Assembly: GCA_964635975.1 (NCBI GenBank) | Contig: CAZWPO010000036.1 | Coordinates: 1-19,931, forward strand | Direction: 5' to 3' | DNA: 19,931 bases | DNA from: UBA5314 sp964635975 | GTDB lineage: Bacteria; Bacillota; Syntrophomonadia; Syntrophomonadales; Syntrophomonadaceae | In this document: positions 1-7,176 of the stretch, one piece after another | Position numbering within the stretch: the stretch's first letter is position 1 | Layout of the letters: each line of letters opens with the position of its first letter | The notes under the pieces: model-generated | Seen by the model: the letters and a program-made list of their open reading frames with translations, nothing else | Database searches by the model: none | Told to the model about the DNA's origin: nothing | Program-made: the position numbers and the translations under genes

Positions 1-40
1 AAGGCAAGGGGTGAGGCAAAAGAACCGTCCCCTTGCCCCG
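1..40. repeat. REP-like inverted repeat at the left edge
   Basis: A 9-base perfect inverted repeat, GGCAAGGGG at 3-11 and CCCCTTGCC at 29-37, encloses a 17-base loop containing AAAAGAACCGT. I recall the block AAAAGAACCGTCCCC as a widely dispersed extragenic motif in clostridia and some other bacteria, often near IS200-like (Y1/RAYT) transposases, but I cannot search for it here. The element may continue to the left of the window. It lies about 80 bases upstream of ftsE. It has no T-tract on either strand within view, so a simple terminator is less likely than a dispersed repeat. Confidence 0.5.
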
Positions 41-121
41 AATCCTTGTCACACCACTGTGGTTTTGCAAGATGCCAGCTATAACAGTCAGTTGAAGATG
101 CCATTTTACGGAGGTTAATTG

Positions 122-805
122 ATGCTGGTACAGTTTTATAATGTATCCAAGATCTATCCTAACGGGGTGAAAGCTTTAGACGATATTTCATTAAAGATAG
201 ATAGAGGAGAATTTGTTTTTTTGGTAGGTGCAAGTGGAGCCGGAAAATCCACATTGACCAAACTGCTTATAAGAGAGGAGATCCCCACCCGGGGGCAGAT
301 ATTTATTAATTCCCGCAGTATAGTGAGGATGAAACGCAGTCAGGTGCCCAAGATGCGCCGCAGTATAGGCATGGTGTTTCAGGATTTTAAGTTATTGGAA
401 AGCAAAACGGTTTATGAGAATGTTTCTTTTGCCATGGAGGTCATCGGCAGCTCTTCTCGAGACATCAAGGTAAGGGTTCCAGAAGTAATCCAGATGGTGG
501 GTTTAAAAGGCAAAGAAAATCGCTTTCCCGGAGAGTTATCAGGCGGAGAACAGCAGCGCGTTGGGATTGCCCGCGCCCTGGTCAACCGGCCCCTGCTTCT
601 GATTGCAGATGAACCTACTGGAAATTTAGACCGCGACACTTCCGCGGGAATCATGGATCTTTTGTTTGATATCAACCGTAAAGGCACTACGGTGGTAATG
701 GCGACCCATGCCCTGGATCTGGTGAAGGCAGCCCGAAAAAGAGTGATCGAATTACAGAGGGGCAAGCTCTCATTGGATAATCGGCCAGGAGAATACGATA
801 TATGA
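122..805 (+). CDS. ftsE: Cell division ATP-binding protein FtsE
   Basis: This is the cytoplasmic ATPase subunit of the FtsEX complex, an ABC-type machine that switches on a cell-wall hydrolase at the septum or side wall rather than moving a solute. The 227-residue length is normal for FtsE. Visible motifs are Walker A GASGAGKST (36-44), the Q-loop Gln 87, the ABC signature LSGGEQQR (139-146), Walker B LLLIADEP (158-165) with the D-loop after it, and the switch His 196. I chose the ATG at 122 over the TTG at 119. GGAGGT (110-115) sits 6 bases before the ATG but only 3 before the TTG. The TGA overlaps the ftsX ATG by four bases, so translation of the two is probably coupled. No convincing sigma-A promoter is visible in the short upstream region. 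Confidence 0.96.
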   Translation: MLVQFYNVSKIYPNGVKALDDISLKIDRGEFVFLVGASGAGKSTLTKLLIREEIPTRGQIFINSRSIVRMKRSQVPKMRRSIGMVFQDFKLLESKTVYENVSFAMEVIGSSSRDIKVRVPEVIQMVGLKGKENRFPGELSGGEQQRVGIARALVNRPLLLIADEPTGNLDRDTSAGIMDLLFDINRKGTTVVMATHALDLVKAARKRVIELQRGKLSLDNRPGEYDI

Positions 806-1686
806 TTTTATACAATACTAAATATTTTTTTAACCAAGCCTTCCGTTCCATGTCACGCAATCGTCTGCTCAGTCTGGCCACGGTGTCTACAGTGGCGGTC
901 TGCGTCTTGATCCTGGGTATCGCTTTGCTGCTTTTTCTGAATGCCAGCAATTTCATGACCAACCTGGAGTCGGATGTTGAAATTAATGCTTATTTAAAGA
1001 AAGATCTCACCAATTCTCAAATATCTGACCTGCGCTACCAGATAGAAGCCCTGGGAGGCATCGACTCCGTTACTTTTGTATCCCAGGATCAGGCACTGCA
1101 GGAACTTCAGAAGAGCTTCGGCGGGGAGAAATACAACCTTGGAACTACTATGGGGCGCAACCCCTTGCCTCATTCATATGAGATAAAGGCGGTCGACCCG
1201 CACGATGTTCCCTCACTGGCTTTGCAGATCGAGCAGATGTTTGGAGTGGAAAGGGTCAACTACGGGCAGGGACTGGTTGAGAGGCTGTTTAAAATTACCG
1301 CTTGGATCCGCATGGTCAGCATAATTATCATAGCTTTATTGGCATTGGGTGCGATATTTCTTATCGCTACGACCATACGCCTGGCTATATATGCGAGACG
1401 CAAAGAGATTTACCTGATGAAGCTGATCGGAGCCACCGACTGGTTCGTGCGCTGGCCTTTCTTTCTGGAGGGAGTTTTGCTGGGATCCGCAGGGGCTGTA
1501 ATCGCGCTGGTGATTCTGATCGCTGGCTATTCATCGGTGCTGCACAATGTACAGAATATTCTCTTTTTGTCCCTGATGAACAGTACCCAAATACTCTATA
1601 CCCTATATGCTTCGCTGCTTTTGAGCGGCGCCGTTTTGGGGACTCTGGGGACGCTTATATCGCTAAATCGTTATTTGGATGTTTGA
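802..1686 (+). CDS. ftsX: Cell division permease-like protein FtsX
   Basis: FtsX is the membrane half of FtsEX. It carries the ATPase signal across the membrane to a peptidoglycan hydrolase. The 294 residues show the family plan: a short basic cytoplasmic N-terminus with FRSMSRNRLLS, one transmembrane helix at about 22-47, an extracellular domain of about 120 residues, then three helices in the second half. The stretch between the second and third helices contains the typical ARRKEIYLMKLIGAT segment, which fits FtsE coupling. The start overlaps the ftsE stop (ATGA). The next gene begins 17 or 53 bases downstream and encodes the probable hydrolase partner. No missing parts were seen. Confidence 0.95.
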   Translation: MILYNTKYFFNQAFRSMSRNRLLSLATVSTVAVCVLILGIALLLFLNASNFMTNLESDVEINAYLKKDLTNSQISDLRYQIEALGGIDSVTFVSQDQALQELQKSFGGEKYNLGTTMGRNPLPHSYEIKAVDPHDVPSLALQIEQMFGVERVNYGQGLVERLFKITAWIRMVSIIIIALLALGAIFLIATTIRLAIYARRKEIYLMKLIGATDWFVRWPFFLEGVLLGSAGAVIALVILIAGYSSVLHNVQNILFLSLMNSTQILYTLYASLLLSGAVLGTLGTLISLNRYLDV

Positions 1687-1703
1687 TAAAGGTTTAGTTG
1701 TAA

Positions 1704-2882
1704 ATGCCCGAAGTTACTACCAGGGGGGACTTTAAGGAGATGAACAATGTTTTATATAGGAAGGCAGTTTCATTTATCTGTGCCTGTCTTTTGTTTATAG
1801 CGGTCATTTTTCCGGTCTATGCGGATGAACTGGAAGAGAAGCAGCAAGAGCTTGACTCCATAAACCAGCAGATGGAGGAACAGCAGTACTACCTGGACCA
1901 GACTAAAAAAGAGGCTAATACGATACTGTGGCAGATTCAGGGGCTGGACAAAAATATGAATGCCACTCAGAAGGATCTGAACACTACCAACGCCAGGATC
2001 AATCAGCTGAAAAACAGTATTAAACAGACGGAAAAAGACATTGAGAAGAAGGATGGAGAGATCGGGCAGAAGACTGATTTACTCGGTGAACGCCTGGTTT
2101 ACATATACGAAGAAGGTACGGTCTCCTTTATGGAAGTCCTGCTGTCATCAACCAGCCTCAAGGACTTTCTTACCCGCTATGATATGCTCAAAGCTATCGT
2201 TGACGAAGACATCAGGCTCATCGACAGCATAAACCAGGAGCGCCAGGATCTTGACCTGCGTAAAAGCAATCTGCAGATAAGTGTAAAAGAAGTCGAGGAA
2301 ACTCAAGCTTACTATCAGAGTAAACAGAACGAGCTTTCCCTGCAGAAGGGAACCAAAAAGGATCTGCTGGCCGGTGTGGAGCAGGAAAAGGATAAGCTGC
2401 AGCAGGCTCTAGATGAGCTGGAGCAGACCTCCCGCCAGTTGGAAAGCTATATACGTTCAAAAACCAAAGGCGGTGGCGGAAGTGCGACGGGTACGGGCAG
2501 CATGACCTGGCCAGCACCCGGTTACACCAATATTACTTCACCATACGGCATGAGGTACCACCCCATTTTAAAGGTGCGCAAACTTCACACCGGGGTCGAT
2601 ATCGGAGCTCCGGGAGGAGCCACTCTAGTGGCTGCTGATAGCGGGACTGTTATTCTGGCCGGATGGCAGACCGGCTACGGACAGACTACTATCATCGACC
2701 ACGGCAACGGGATAACTACCCTTTATGGCCACCAGCAAGCCTTTTATGTGTCGGAAGGAGACGTGGTTAAAAAGGGTCAGGCGATAGGTGAAGCCGACAG
2801 CACCGGATGGAGCACCGGCAACCACCTGCACTTTGAAGTTCGAATAAATGGTGACCCTACCGATCCAATGGCATATATTTAA
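1704..2882 (+). CDS. Secreted coiled-coil M23 murein hydrolase, likely FtsEX effector
   Basis: This is a probable secreted peptidoglycan endopeptidase. From the internal ATG at 1740 the protein is 380 residues. It has a signal peptide with core FICACLLFIAVIFP ending near VYA (about 26-28), a long charged and Gln-rich coiled coil (about 30-240), a Gly/Ser linker (GGGGSATGTGS), and a C-terminal M23/LytM domain. Counting from 1740, the M23 residues are His283 and Asp287 (HTGVD), His331 (YGH), and His362 and His364 (HLHFE), so the zinc site and catalytic histidines look intact. The domain order matches EnvC-type proteins, but EnvC itself is only an activator with a degenerate site. The position behind ftsEX makes FtsX the likely partner. 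The start is uncertain. The ATG at 1704 has a weak AAAGG 11 bases upstream, and 1740 gives a better signal peptide but abuts the AAGGAG at 1734-1739. Confidence 0.9.
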   Translation: MPEVTTRGDFKEMNNVLYRKAVSFICACLLFIAVIFPVYADELEEKQQELDSINQQMEEQQYYLDQTKKEANTILWQIQGLDKNMNATQKDLNTTNARINQLKNSIKQTEKDIEKKDGEIGQKTDLLGERLVYIYEEGTVSFMEVLLSSTSLKDFLTRYDMLKAIVDEDIRLIDSINQERQDLDLRKSNLQISVKEVEETQAYYQSKQNELSLQKGTKKDLLAGVEQEKDKLQQALDELEQTSRQLESYIRSKTKGGGGSATGTGSMTWPAPGYTNITSPYGMRYHPILKVRKLHTGVDIGAPGGATLVAADSGTVILAGWQTGYGQTTIIDHGNGITTLYGHQQAFYVSEGDVVKKGQAIGEADSTGWSTGNHLHFEVRINGDPTDPMAYI

Positions 2883-2898
2883 AAGCGAATATTGACTT

Positions 2899-2940
2899 CC
2901 AAGACCTTGGGCTTGCCCGAGGTCTTGGATTGTCTTGATT
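2899..2940 (+). terminator. Rho-independent terminator after the M23 gene
   Basis: A perfect 9-bp stem, CCAAGACCT (2899-2907) with AGGTCTTGG (2920-2928), is extended inward by GGG/CCC pairs around a CTTG loop. It is followed by the T-rich stretch ATTGTCTTGATT. The T-tract is interrupted, but the stem is strong. It starts 16 bases after the M23 stop and would close the ftsEX-hydrolase transcript. Confidence 0.75.
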
Positions 2941-2946
2941 GATTTG

Positions 2947-2975
2947 TGTACAATATGGCTTTGGAGTAACATAAT
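2947..2975 (+). promoter_or_regulatory. Candidate sigma-A promoter for the ctp unit
   Basis: TGTACA (2947-2952) and CATAAT (2970-2975) are separated by 17 bases. They match the -35 and -10 consensus at 4/6 and 5/6. The site lies just after the terminator at 2899-2940 and 42 bases before the chosen ctp start, where a promoter would be needed. The -35 box is weak. Confidence 0.4.
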
Positions 2976-3016
2976 AGGAGTAGCCTGGGAATAGAATATT
3001 GTATGGTGGTGAAGTA

Positions 3017-4174
3017 TTGAAACGAAATCGAATCCTGCGAGGCCTCAATATATTTTTTTCCGGTATCGGTGTGCTATTCATCATCGGGCTAATCGTGCTT
3101 TTAACAACTAATTTTGCTGCTGTTAGCACCCTGGCATCCATTATCGGCCTGGTAGAATACAATTCACTTTTCCCGTTGTCTTCCCAGCAGATGATTACCG
3201 GAGCCGGTTCGGGAATCGTTGACGCCCTAAAGGATCCCTACTCGAAGTATCTTGACCAGAGTACCTGGAAAGATTTGAAAGAGAGGATAGAAGCGCAATT
3301 CGGAGGGATAGGTGTATATATTCTCCAGGATGAGCTGGGCAGGTTGAAGATAGTATCCCCGATCGAAGGAACTCCGGCTTTCAAGAAGGGGCTTAAGAAT
3401 GGGGATATTATTCTGAAAATCAACGGAGAGAGCGCCGTAAATATGACAGCAGATCATGCAGCCCAGCTGATGAGAGGTGAACCGGGCACGCAGTTGGATC
3501 TAACCATATATCGAGAAGCCGACAAGAAAGACTACGATTTTTCTATCATTCGGGAAATCATCAATGTGCCATCGGTACGCAGCGAAGAGATAAAGAATCA
3601 CCCGGAAATGGCTTATTTAAAATTGAACCAGTTTTCGGCCCAGTCAGATAAGGAAATGGTTGACAGGCTCAATGACCTGATGAATGAGCGGGATATCAGG
3701 GGACTCATTTTGGACTTGAGAGATAATGGCGGTGGTGATTTTGAAGTAGCAGTATCTATTGCGGCAATATTCCTGGATGACAAAGAGGTAGTCAGCTCGG
3801 TCGATGCCGATGGCAACAAGGAGGTGCGCCGTGCCCAGAGCAGCGGGGGGACTTTCAAACTGCCCATGGTGGTGCTGGTAAACAAAGACAGCGCCAGTGC
3901 TTCAGAGATACTGGCCGGGGCACTGCGCGATAACGAACGCGCAGTACTGGTGGGTGAAAAAACCTATGGTAAAGGACTGGTGCAAACAGTATTTCCGCTT
4001 CCGGACGGAGGCGCCTTGAAGCTCACTACCCAGAAATATTTCACTCCGCAGGGTACGGATATAAACCAGATCGGAATTATGCCGGATTTCAAAGTCGAGA
4101 ATGATCCGACTTCAGATCAGGATAAACAGCTGGATAGAGCGGTAGAGGTCTTGCTTCAGAAGATCAATAAATAA
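3017..4174 (+). CDS. ctpA: C-terminal processing peptidase (S41) with PDZ domain
   Basis: This is a membrane-anchored serine protease of the S41/CtpA-CtpB family, which trims exported proteins from the C-terminus. In Bacillus, CtpB takes part in sporulation signalling. The protein is 385 residues from the TTG at 3017. It has one N-terminal membrane anchor (about 11-32), an N-terminal helical part, a PDZ domain (about 92-175), and the S41 fold. The catalytic Ser294 lies in KDSASASEI and the Lys319 general base in YGKG, 25 residues apart as in E. coli Tsp. The TTG at 3017 was chosen because GGTGGTG (3005-3011) sits 5 bases upstream and the product then starts with basic residues before the anchor. 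The TTG at 2999 has its nearest GGAG 18 bases away. The order ftsEX, ctp and a PDZ membrane protein resembles the B. subtilis ftsEX-ctpB-minJ region. Confidence 0.92.
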   Translation: MKRNRILRGLNIFFSGIGVLFIIGLIVLLTTNFAAVSTLASIIGLVEYNSLFPLSSQQMITGAGSGIVDALKDPYSKYLDQSTWKDLKERIEAQFGGIGVYILQDELGRLKIVSPIEGTPAFKKGLKNGDIILKINGESAVNMTADHAAQLMRGEPGTQLDLTIYREADKKDYDFSIIREIINVPSVRSEEIKNHPEMAYLKLNQFSAQSDKEMVDRLNDLMNERDIRGLILDLRDNGGGDFEVAVSIAAIFLDDKEVVSSVDADGNKEVRRAQSSGGTFKLPMVVLVNKDSASASEILAGALRDNERAVLVGEKTYGKGLVQTVFPLPDGGALKLTTQKYFTPQGTDINQIGIMPDFKVENDPTSDQDKQLDRAVEVLLQKINK

Positions 4175-4198
4175 CCGTAGTGATTGCGGAGGTTATAC

Positions 4199-5422
4199 AT
4201 GAGCCCGATTGAAGCTGGCTTGACAATAGTAAGGCAGGTTTTCACAGAAGTGTTTACCTCGCCTTTTTCTTTAGCTATCTACATGCTTCTCTTCTTGATA
4301 ATAACCTGGCAATACCATAGAAGCAGCAAAAATTCAGGAGAACTGCGGCGGAGCAGCTGGTCTTTTAGCCTGCGGTCAGCACTTCTTTCAACGGTTTTTG
4401 GTATGGTGGGCGGTCTGATGGGAAGTGTCCTTCTGCTCTGGGCTGGTGTTGACCTGAACCGGATAGGTATCATTCCACTTTGGATCGCCGCTTTGATTAT
4501 GATGATTATCAGTCCGCGGCTCCTTTGCTTTGCCTATGCAGGAGGATTGGTTGGACTGCTAAACTTGACCACCGGTCATCCTGATGTCAGTATACCCGAC
4601 TTGATGGCTCTGGTAGCCATTCTCCATATGATTGAAAGCTTATTGATATTCCTGGACGGGCGATTCTTCCCGGTTCCGATTTATGTAAAACGGGGAAACC
4701 GGCTCTGTGGGGGCTTCAACCTGCAAAAATTCTGGCCGGTTCTTCTTATTGTGGCTATGCCTGAGATGGTAGTATTTAGCCCTCAGAATCCTGACTGGCA
4801 GGCAGTGCTGGGGAGTAGCCTGGCGGGTGCCAGCCTGGCAACTGTGCTGGCGGTCCTGGGTTACGGAGAAGTTAGCACTGCTTTCTACCCGGCCCAGAAG
4901 TCAATACGCTCGGCTGTTCGTTTGTTTGGCTTCAGTGCGGTACTGCTGCTGCTCAGCCTGCTGAGTTTAAGAGCAAACCTTTTCTTGTATCTGGCCGTAT
5001 TCTTCAGTCCTCTGGGGCATGAATTTATCATTTGGCTGGGCCTGCGCGAGGAGATGAGGCATAAACCGATTTTTATGAATCCGCAGTGCGGCCTGATGGT
5101 CTTGAGCACGGATTTTAACAGCCCCGCGGCCAGGTGTGGCCTCCAATCCGGTGATATCATCCTTTCCGTTGCAGATCTGCCGATCGATAATGACATCGAG
5201 CTTCAGGCAGCGCTCTTTCAGCCGCATCCTTTGAAAATGGATGGGCTGCGCAGGGGGCGCCCTGCCAGCTGGCACATCGACTCCTCAGAGCACCATAACC
5301 GGGGCATTATCCTGGTGCCGGAGCACAATCGGCACCGGTATGTACTGGTTCCCAATCAAAGTTTTTTTAATCTCCTCGAAAGAATGTTTACCGCTGTCCG
5401 GACATTGATGCAAAGAACTTAA
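4199..5422 (+). CDS. Polytopic membrane protein with C-terminal PDZ domain (MinJ-like)
   Basis: This is a 407-residue integral membrane protein. Several hydrophobic helices fill about residues 1-285. The C-terminal part, from about NPQCGLMVLSTDF, looks like a PDZ domain with the typical segment SPAARCGLQSGDIILSVADL, which matches the 'A..AGL..GD.I..V' PDZ signature. The layout, multi-pass membrane then PDZ, is that of B. subtilis MinJ, which links DivIVA to MinD in division-site selection. MinJ also lies close to ftsEX and ctpB in that genome. That role is an inference from architecture and order, not proof of orthology; another PDZ scaffold is possible. The ATG at 4199 is preferred over the TTG at 4184 because GGAGG (4188-4192) sits 6 bases before it. 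It follows ctp by 24 bases, so the two are probably cotranscribed. Confidence 0.8.
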   Translation: MSPIEAGLTIVRQVFTEVFTSPFSLAIYMLLFLIITWQYHRSSKNSGELRRSSWSFSLRSALLSTVFGMVGGLMGSVLLLWAGVDLNRIGIIPLWIAALIMMIISPRLLCFAYAGGLVGLLNLTTGHPDVSIPDLMALVAILHMIESLLIFLDGRFFPVPIYVKRGNRLCGGFNLQKFWPVLLIVAMPEMVVFSPQNPDWQAVLGSSLAGASLATVLAVLGYGEVSTAFYPAQKSIRSAVRLFGFSAVLLLLSLLSLRANLFLYLAVFFSPLGHEFIIWLGLREEMRHKPIFMNPQCGLMVLSTDFNSPAARCGLQSGDIILSVADLPIDNDIELQAALFQPHPLKMDGLRRGRPASWHIDSSEHHNRGIILVPEHNRHRYVLVPNQSFFNLLERMFTAVRTLMQRT

Positions 5423-5495
5423 AGTAGCCGGGTCAGACCATGCAGACAACTTTCCAATACCAGCCAACATGTATAAGTAGATAATAAAGGATTAT

Positions 5496-5551
5496 AAGGA
5501 GGAATTTGTAATAGCATGATGAATTACAGAAAAGGAAATGTTTTGATGTAG
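5496..5551 (+). other. Possible 11-codon leader ORF with strong Shine-Dalgarno site
   Basis: AAGGAGG (5496-5502) is one of the strongest ribosome binding sites in the window, yet no long ORF follows it. The first ATG in reach is at 5516, 13 bases downstream, and it opens MMNYRKGNVLM before a TAG at 5549-5551. This mini-ORF is in the same frame as the membrane protein gene that starts at 5570, separated only by the TAG and six sense codons. It could be a leader peptide, a former longer N-terminus, or chance. The 13-base spacing is long, so translation is uncertain. Confidence 0.3.
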
Positions 5552-5569
5552 AAGAATGAGGCGAATAAT

Positions 5570-6082
5570 ATGGAGAATATACCTTTCGGAATTTTTCTGC
5601 CGATGTCAACGATAGACAATCTTCTTGTGTTTTACCTGGGGCTGGGTCTTACACGTATCGATCGACCTCTCTTTCGGCAGTTGTTAAGCGCCGCCCTGAT
5701 AAACGCCCTTTTTAGCTTTGTGATCCGTAATCTGCCTCTGGCACCGGGAATTCACCTCTTATTCCAGGTCCCCTTTATCATTGTTACCCTGAGAATTATC
5801 TGCCATCTACCCTTGTTGCATGCAATGCTGGCGGCTTTTATAGGCGTGATATTCCTTCTAATAATCCAAACCATCATGGGATTTTTGCTGACTGGAATAT
5901 CGGGCATTCCTTTTCAAACCTATTTGAGTACTACGGCGCTTCACCTGGTATTGACCATACCCAATATCCTGGGCTGTCTGCTGGCAATATTTATTATCTA
6001 TAATTGGAAAATCGTGCTTATTGACATAAACACTCTGGATGACGGGGACAGAGGAAAAGGTTTCTATAATGAAGAAGATTAA
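5570..6082 (+). CDS. Small polytopic membrane protein paired with a SpoOB-type kinase
   Basis: I do not recognise a named family. The 170 residues are almost wholly hydrophobic, with about five predicted membrane helices from residue 8 to 148 and a short charged C-terminal tail (DINTLDDGDRGKGFYNEED) that is probably cytoplasmic. A GAGG at 5558-5561 sits 8 bases before the ATG. The end overlaps the following histidine kinase gene by 14 bases, which implies translational coupling and joint function. Many clostridial sensor kinases of the GHKL/SpoOB type carry a multi-helix N-terminal sensor region. Here that region may be supplied by a separate polypeptide. A signal sensor or partner for the kinase is therefore a reasonable inference, but no ligand can be named. 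Confidence 0.7.
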   Translation: MENIPFGIFLPMSTIDNLLVFYLGLGLTRIDRPLFRQLLSAALINALFSFVIRNLPLAPGIHLLFQVPFIIVTLRIICHLPLLHAMLAAFIGVIFLLIIQTIMGFLLTGISGIPFQTYLSTTALHLVLTIPNILGCLLAIFIIYNWKIVLIDINTLDDGDRGKGFYNEED

Positions 6083-6911
6083 CATGGTTTTGGGAGTGCT
6101 GTCCCTGTGTGTGGTCCTTATTGCCATGGGTTTTTACGGATTCAGCAAAATCATCGAAACTCCGGGGATCGACTATTATCCCCCCATGCTCATATGCTTC
6201 CTGTTCAGCATCGCTGTTTCAGTGGGTTTGGCCCTCATATTGACTCGATATCTGTTGCGGGTAGCCAGGCAGGAACAGGTGGTGGAGATGCAGGATATGC
6301 ATATTCAACATTTGCAGGAGATGATGAGGGTGATAAGGACCCAGCGCCACGATTTTGTAAACCATTTGCAGACCGTGTACGGACTAATGCAGTTGGGGGA
6401 AGTAGAGGAGGCCCAGAATCTGATCAGTGATCTATATGGAGAAATAAAGGTCAGCGGTGAGATTTTGCGGCTGGGGGTGCCTGAATTAACAGCTCTGCTA
6501 ATGGTTAAGATAGGAGTGGCTGCCAGTAGGAACATTTCCGTAGATGTCCAGGTTCTGACGGATCTCAAGAGACTAAAGGTCAGGCCTCTGGATATTGTTG
6601 CGGTCCTGGGTAATATGCTTAATAACGCCATTGAAGCGGTCGATAGCTTTGAAAAAAGCCACAAAAAGGTAGAACTCCGCATCTTCGAGGATTCAAGCTC
6701 AATTGTATTTGAAACCCACAATTTTGGATATATCCCCGAAGATATACAAGCCAGGATTTTTGAAGCTGGCTTCAGCACCAAAGTCGAAAGTGAGAACCAG
6801 GGCTTGGGCCTGGCTTCGATCCGAGAACTTGCAGAGAAATACCGGGGAAGAGTATCCATGGTAAGCCACCTTGAAAAGGGAACTACCTTTACGGTGAGCT
6901 TCCCCGCCTGA
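6069..6911 (+). CDS. Membrane-bound SpoOB/GHKL-type sensor histidine kinase
   Basis: This is a 280-residue protein with two N-terminal membrane helices (about 4-26 and 38-60), a short linker, and a SpoOB-type dimerisation/phosphoacceptor segment around RHDFVNHLQ, with His94 the likely phosphorylated residue. A HATPase domain follows, with the N-box NMLNNAIEAV and the G-box GLGLAS near the C-terminus. It has no periplasmic sensor domain of any size, so sensing may be done by the membrane protein encoded just upstream. The ATG at 6069 has AGGAAAAGG in front of it and gives a normal membrane start; an upstream in-frame ATG at 6039 lies deep inside the previous gene. No response regulator is adjacent, so this is an orphan kinase. 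A role in a sporulation-type phosphorelay is possible but unproven. Confidence 0.87.
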   Translation: MKKINMVLGVLSLCVVLIAMGFYGFSKIIETPGIDYYPPMLICFLFSIAVSVGLALILTRYLLRVARQEQVVEMQDMHIQHLQEMMRVIRTQRHDFVNHLQTVYGLMQLGEVEEAQNLISDLYGEIKVSGEILRLGVPELTALLMVKIGVAASRNISVDVQVLTDLKRLKVRPLDIVAVLGNMLNNAIEAVDSFEKSHKKVELRIFEDSSSIVFETHNFGYIPEDIQARIFEAGFSTKVESENQGLGLASIRELAEKYRGRVSMVSHLEKGTTFTVSFPA

Positions 6912-7003
6912 TGGCAGGACTGTTAATGCACTGCGGCCAGGTAACATTGCGTTATATGACCCAGGCCTTAAATGCTATTTCTAAGGAATAACAATAATAT
7001 TTG

Positions 7004-7045
7004 AAGCCCTGTGCCAGGTTCCCTCTGCCAGGGCTTTATCTTTTG
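7004..7045 (+). terminator. Terminator-like hairpin after the kinase gene
   Basis: AAGCCCTG (7004-7011) and CAGGGCTT (7029-7036) form an 8-bp perfect stem with a 17-base loop, followed by TATCTTTT. It stands 93 bases after the kinase stop and before the SOS promoter, which suits a transcript end. Confidence 0.6.
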
Positions 7046-7087
7046 ACCAAAAGTTAATGTGGAATTTTGAAATAATAAATAGTAGAA

Positions 7088-7116
7088 TTGCAATAGAACA
7101 AACGTTCCGGTATAAA
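7088..7116 (+). promoter_or_regulatory. Sigma-A promoter of the ATPase-uvrBAC operon
   Basis: TTGCAA (7088-7093) and TATAAA (7111-7116) are separated by exactly 17 bases and each match consensus at 5/6. This is the best promoter in the window. It lies 60 bases before the ATPase start, and its spacer contains the LexA box described separately, so repression would block polymerase binding directly. Confidence 0.8.
7095..7108. promoter_or_regulatory. LexA/DinR (SOS) box
   Basis: AGAACAAACGTTCC agrees with the Gram-positive LexA/DinR consensus CGAACRNRYGTTYC at 13 of 14 positions; only the first base differs. The half-sites GAAC and GTTC are complete with the right 4-base spacing. It sits between the -35 and -10 boxes at 7088-7116, an ideal repressor position. 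uvrB and uvrA are classical SOS genes in B. subtilis, and they follow here in the same apparent transcript. Confidence 0.85.
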
Positions 7117-7176
7117 CCTTTAGACTACAAAGTGCATAGCATATAGAATAACGAATGCAGATAAAGAGGGAATGAT

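Noticed and set aside
46..85. Promoter for ftsE from TTGTCA (46-51) and TATAAC (80-85)
   Set aside because: The two boxes are 28 bases apart, and no good partner at 16-18 bases was found.
5451..5477. Promoter for the membrane protein-kinase pair from TTTCCA and TATAAG
   Set aside because: The -35 is poor and the spacing is 15 bases; not enough to list.
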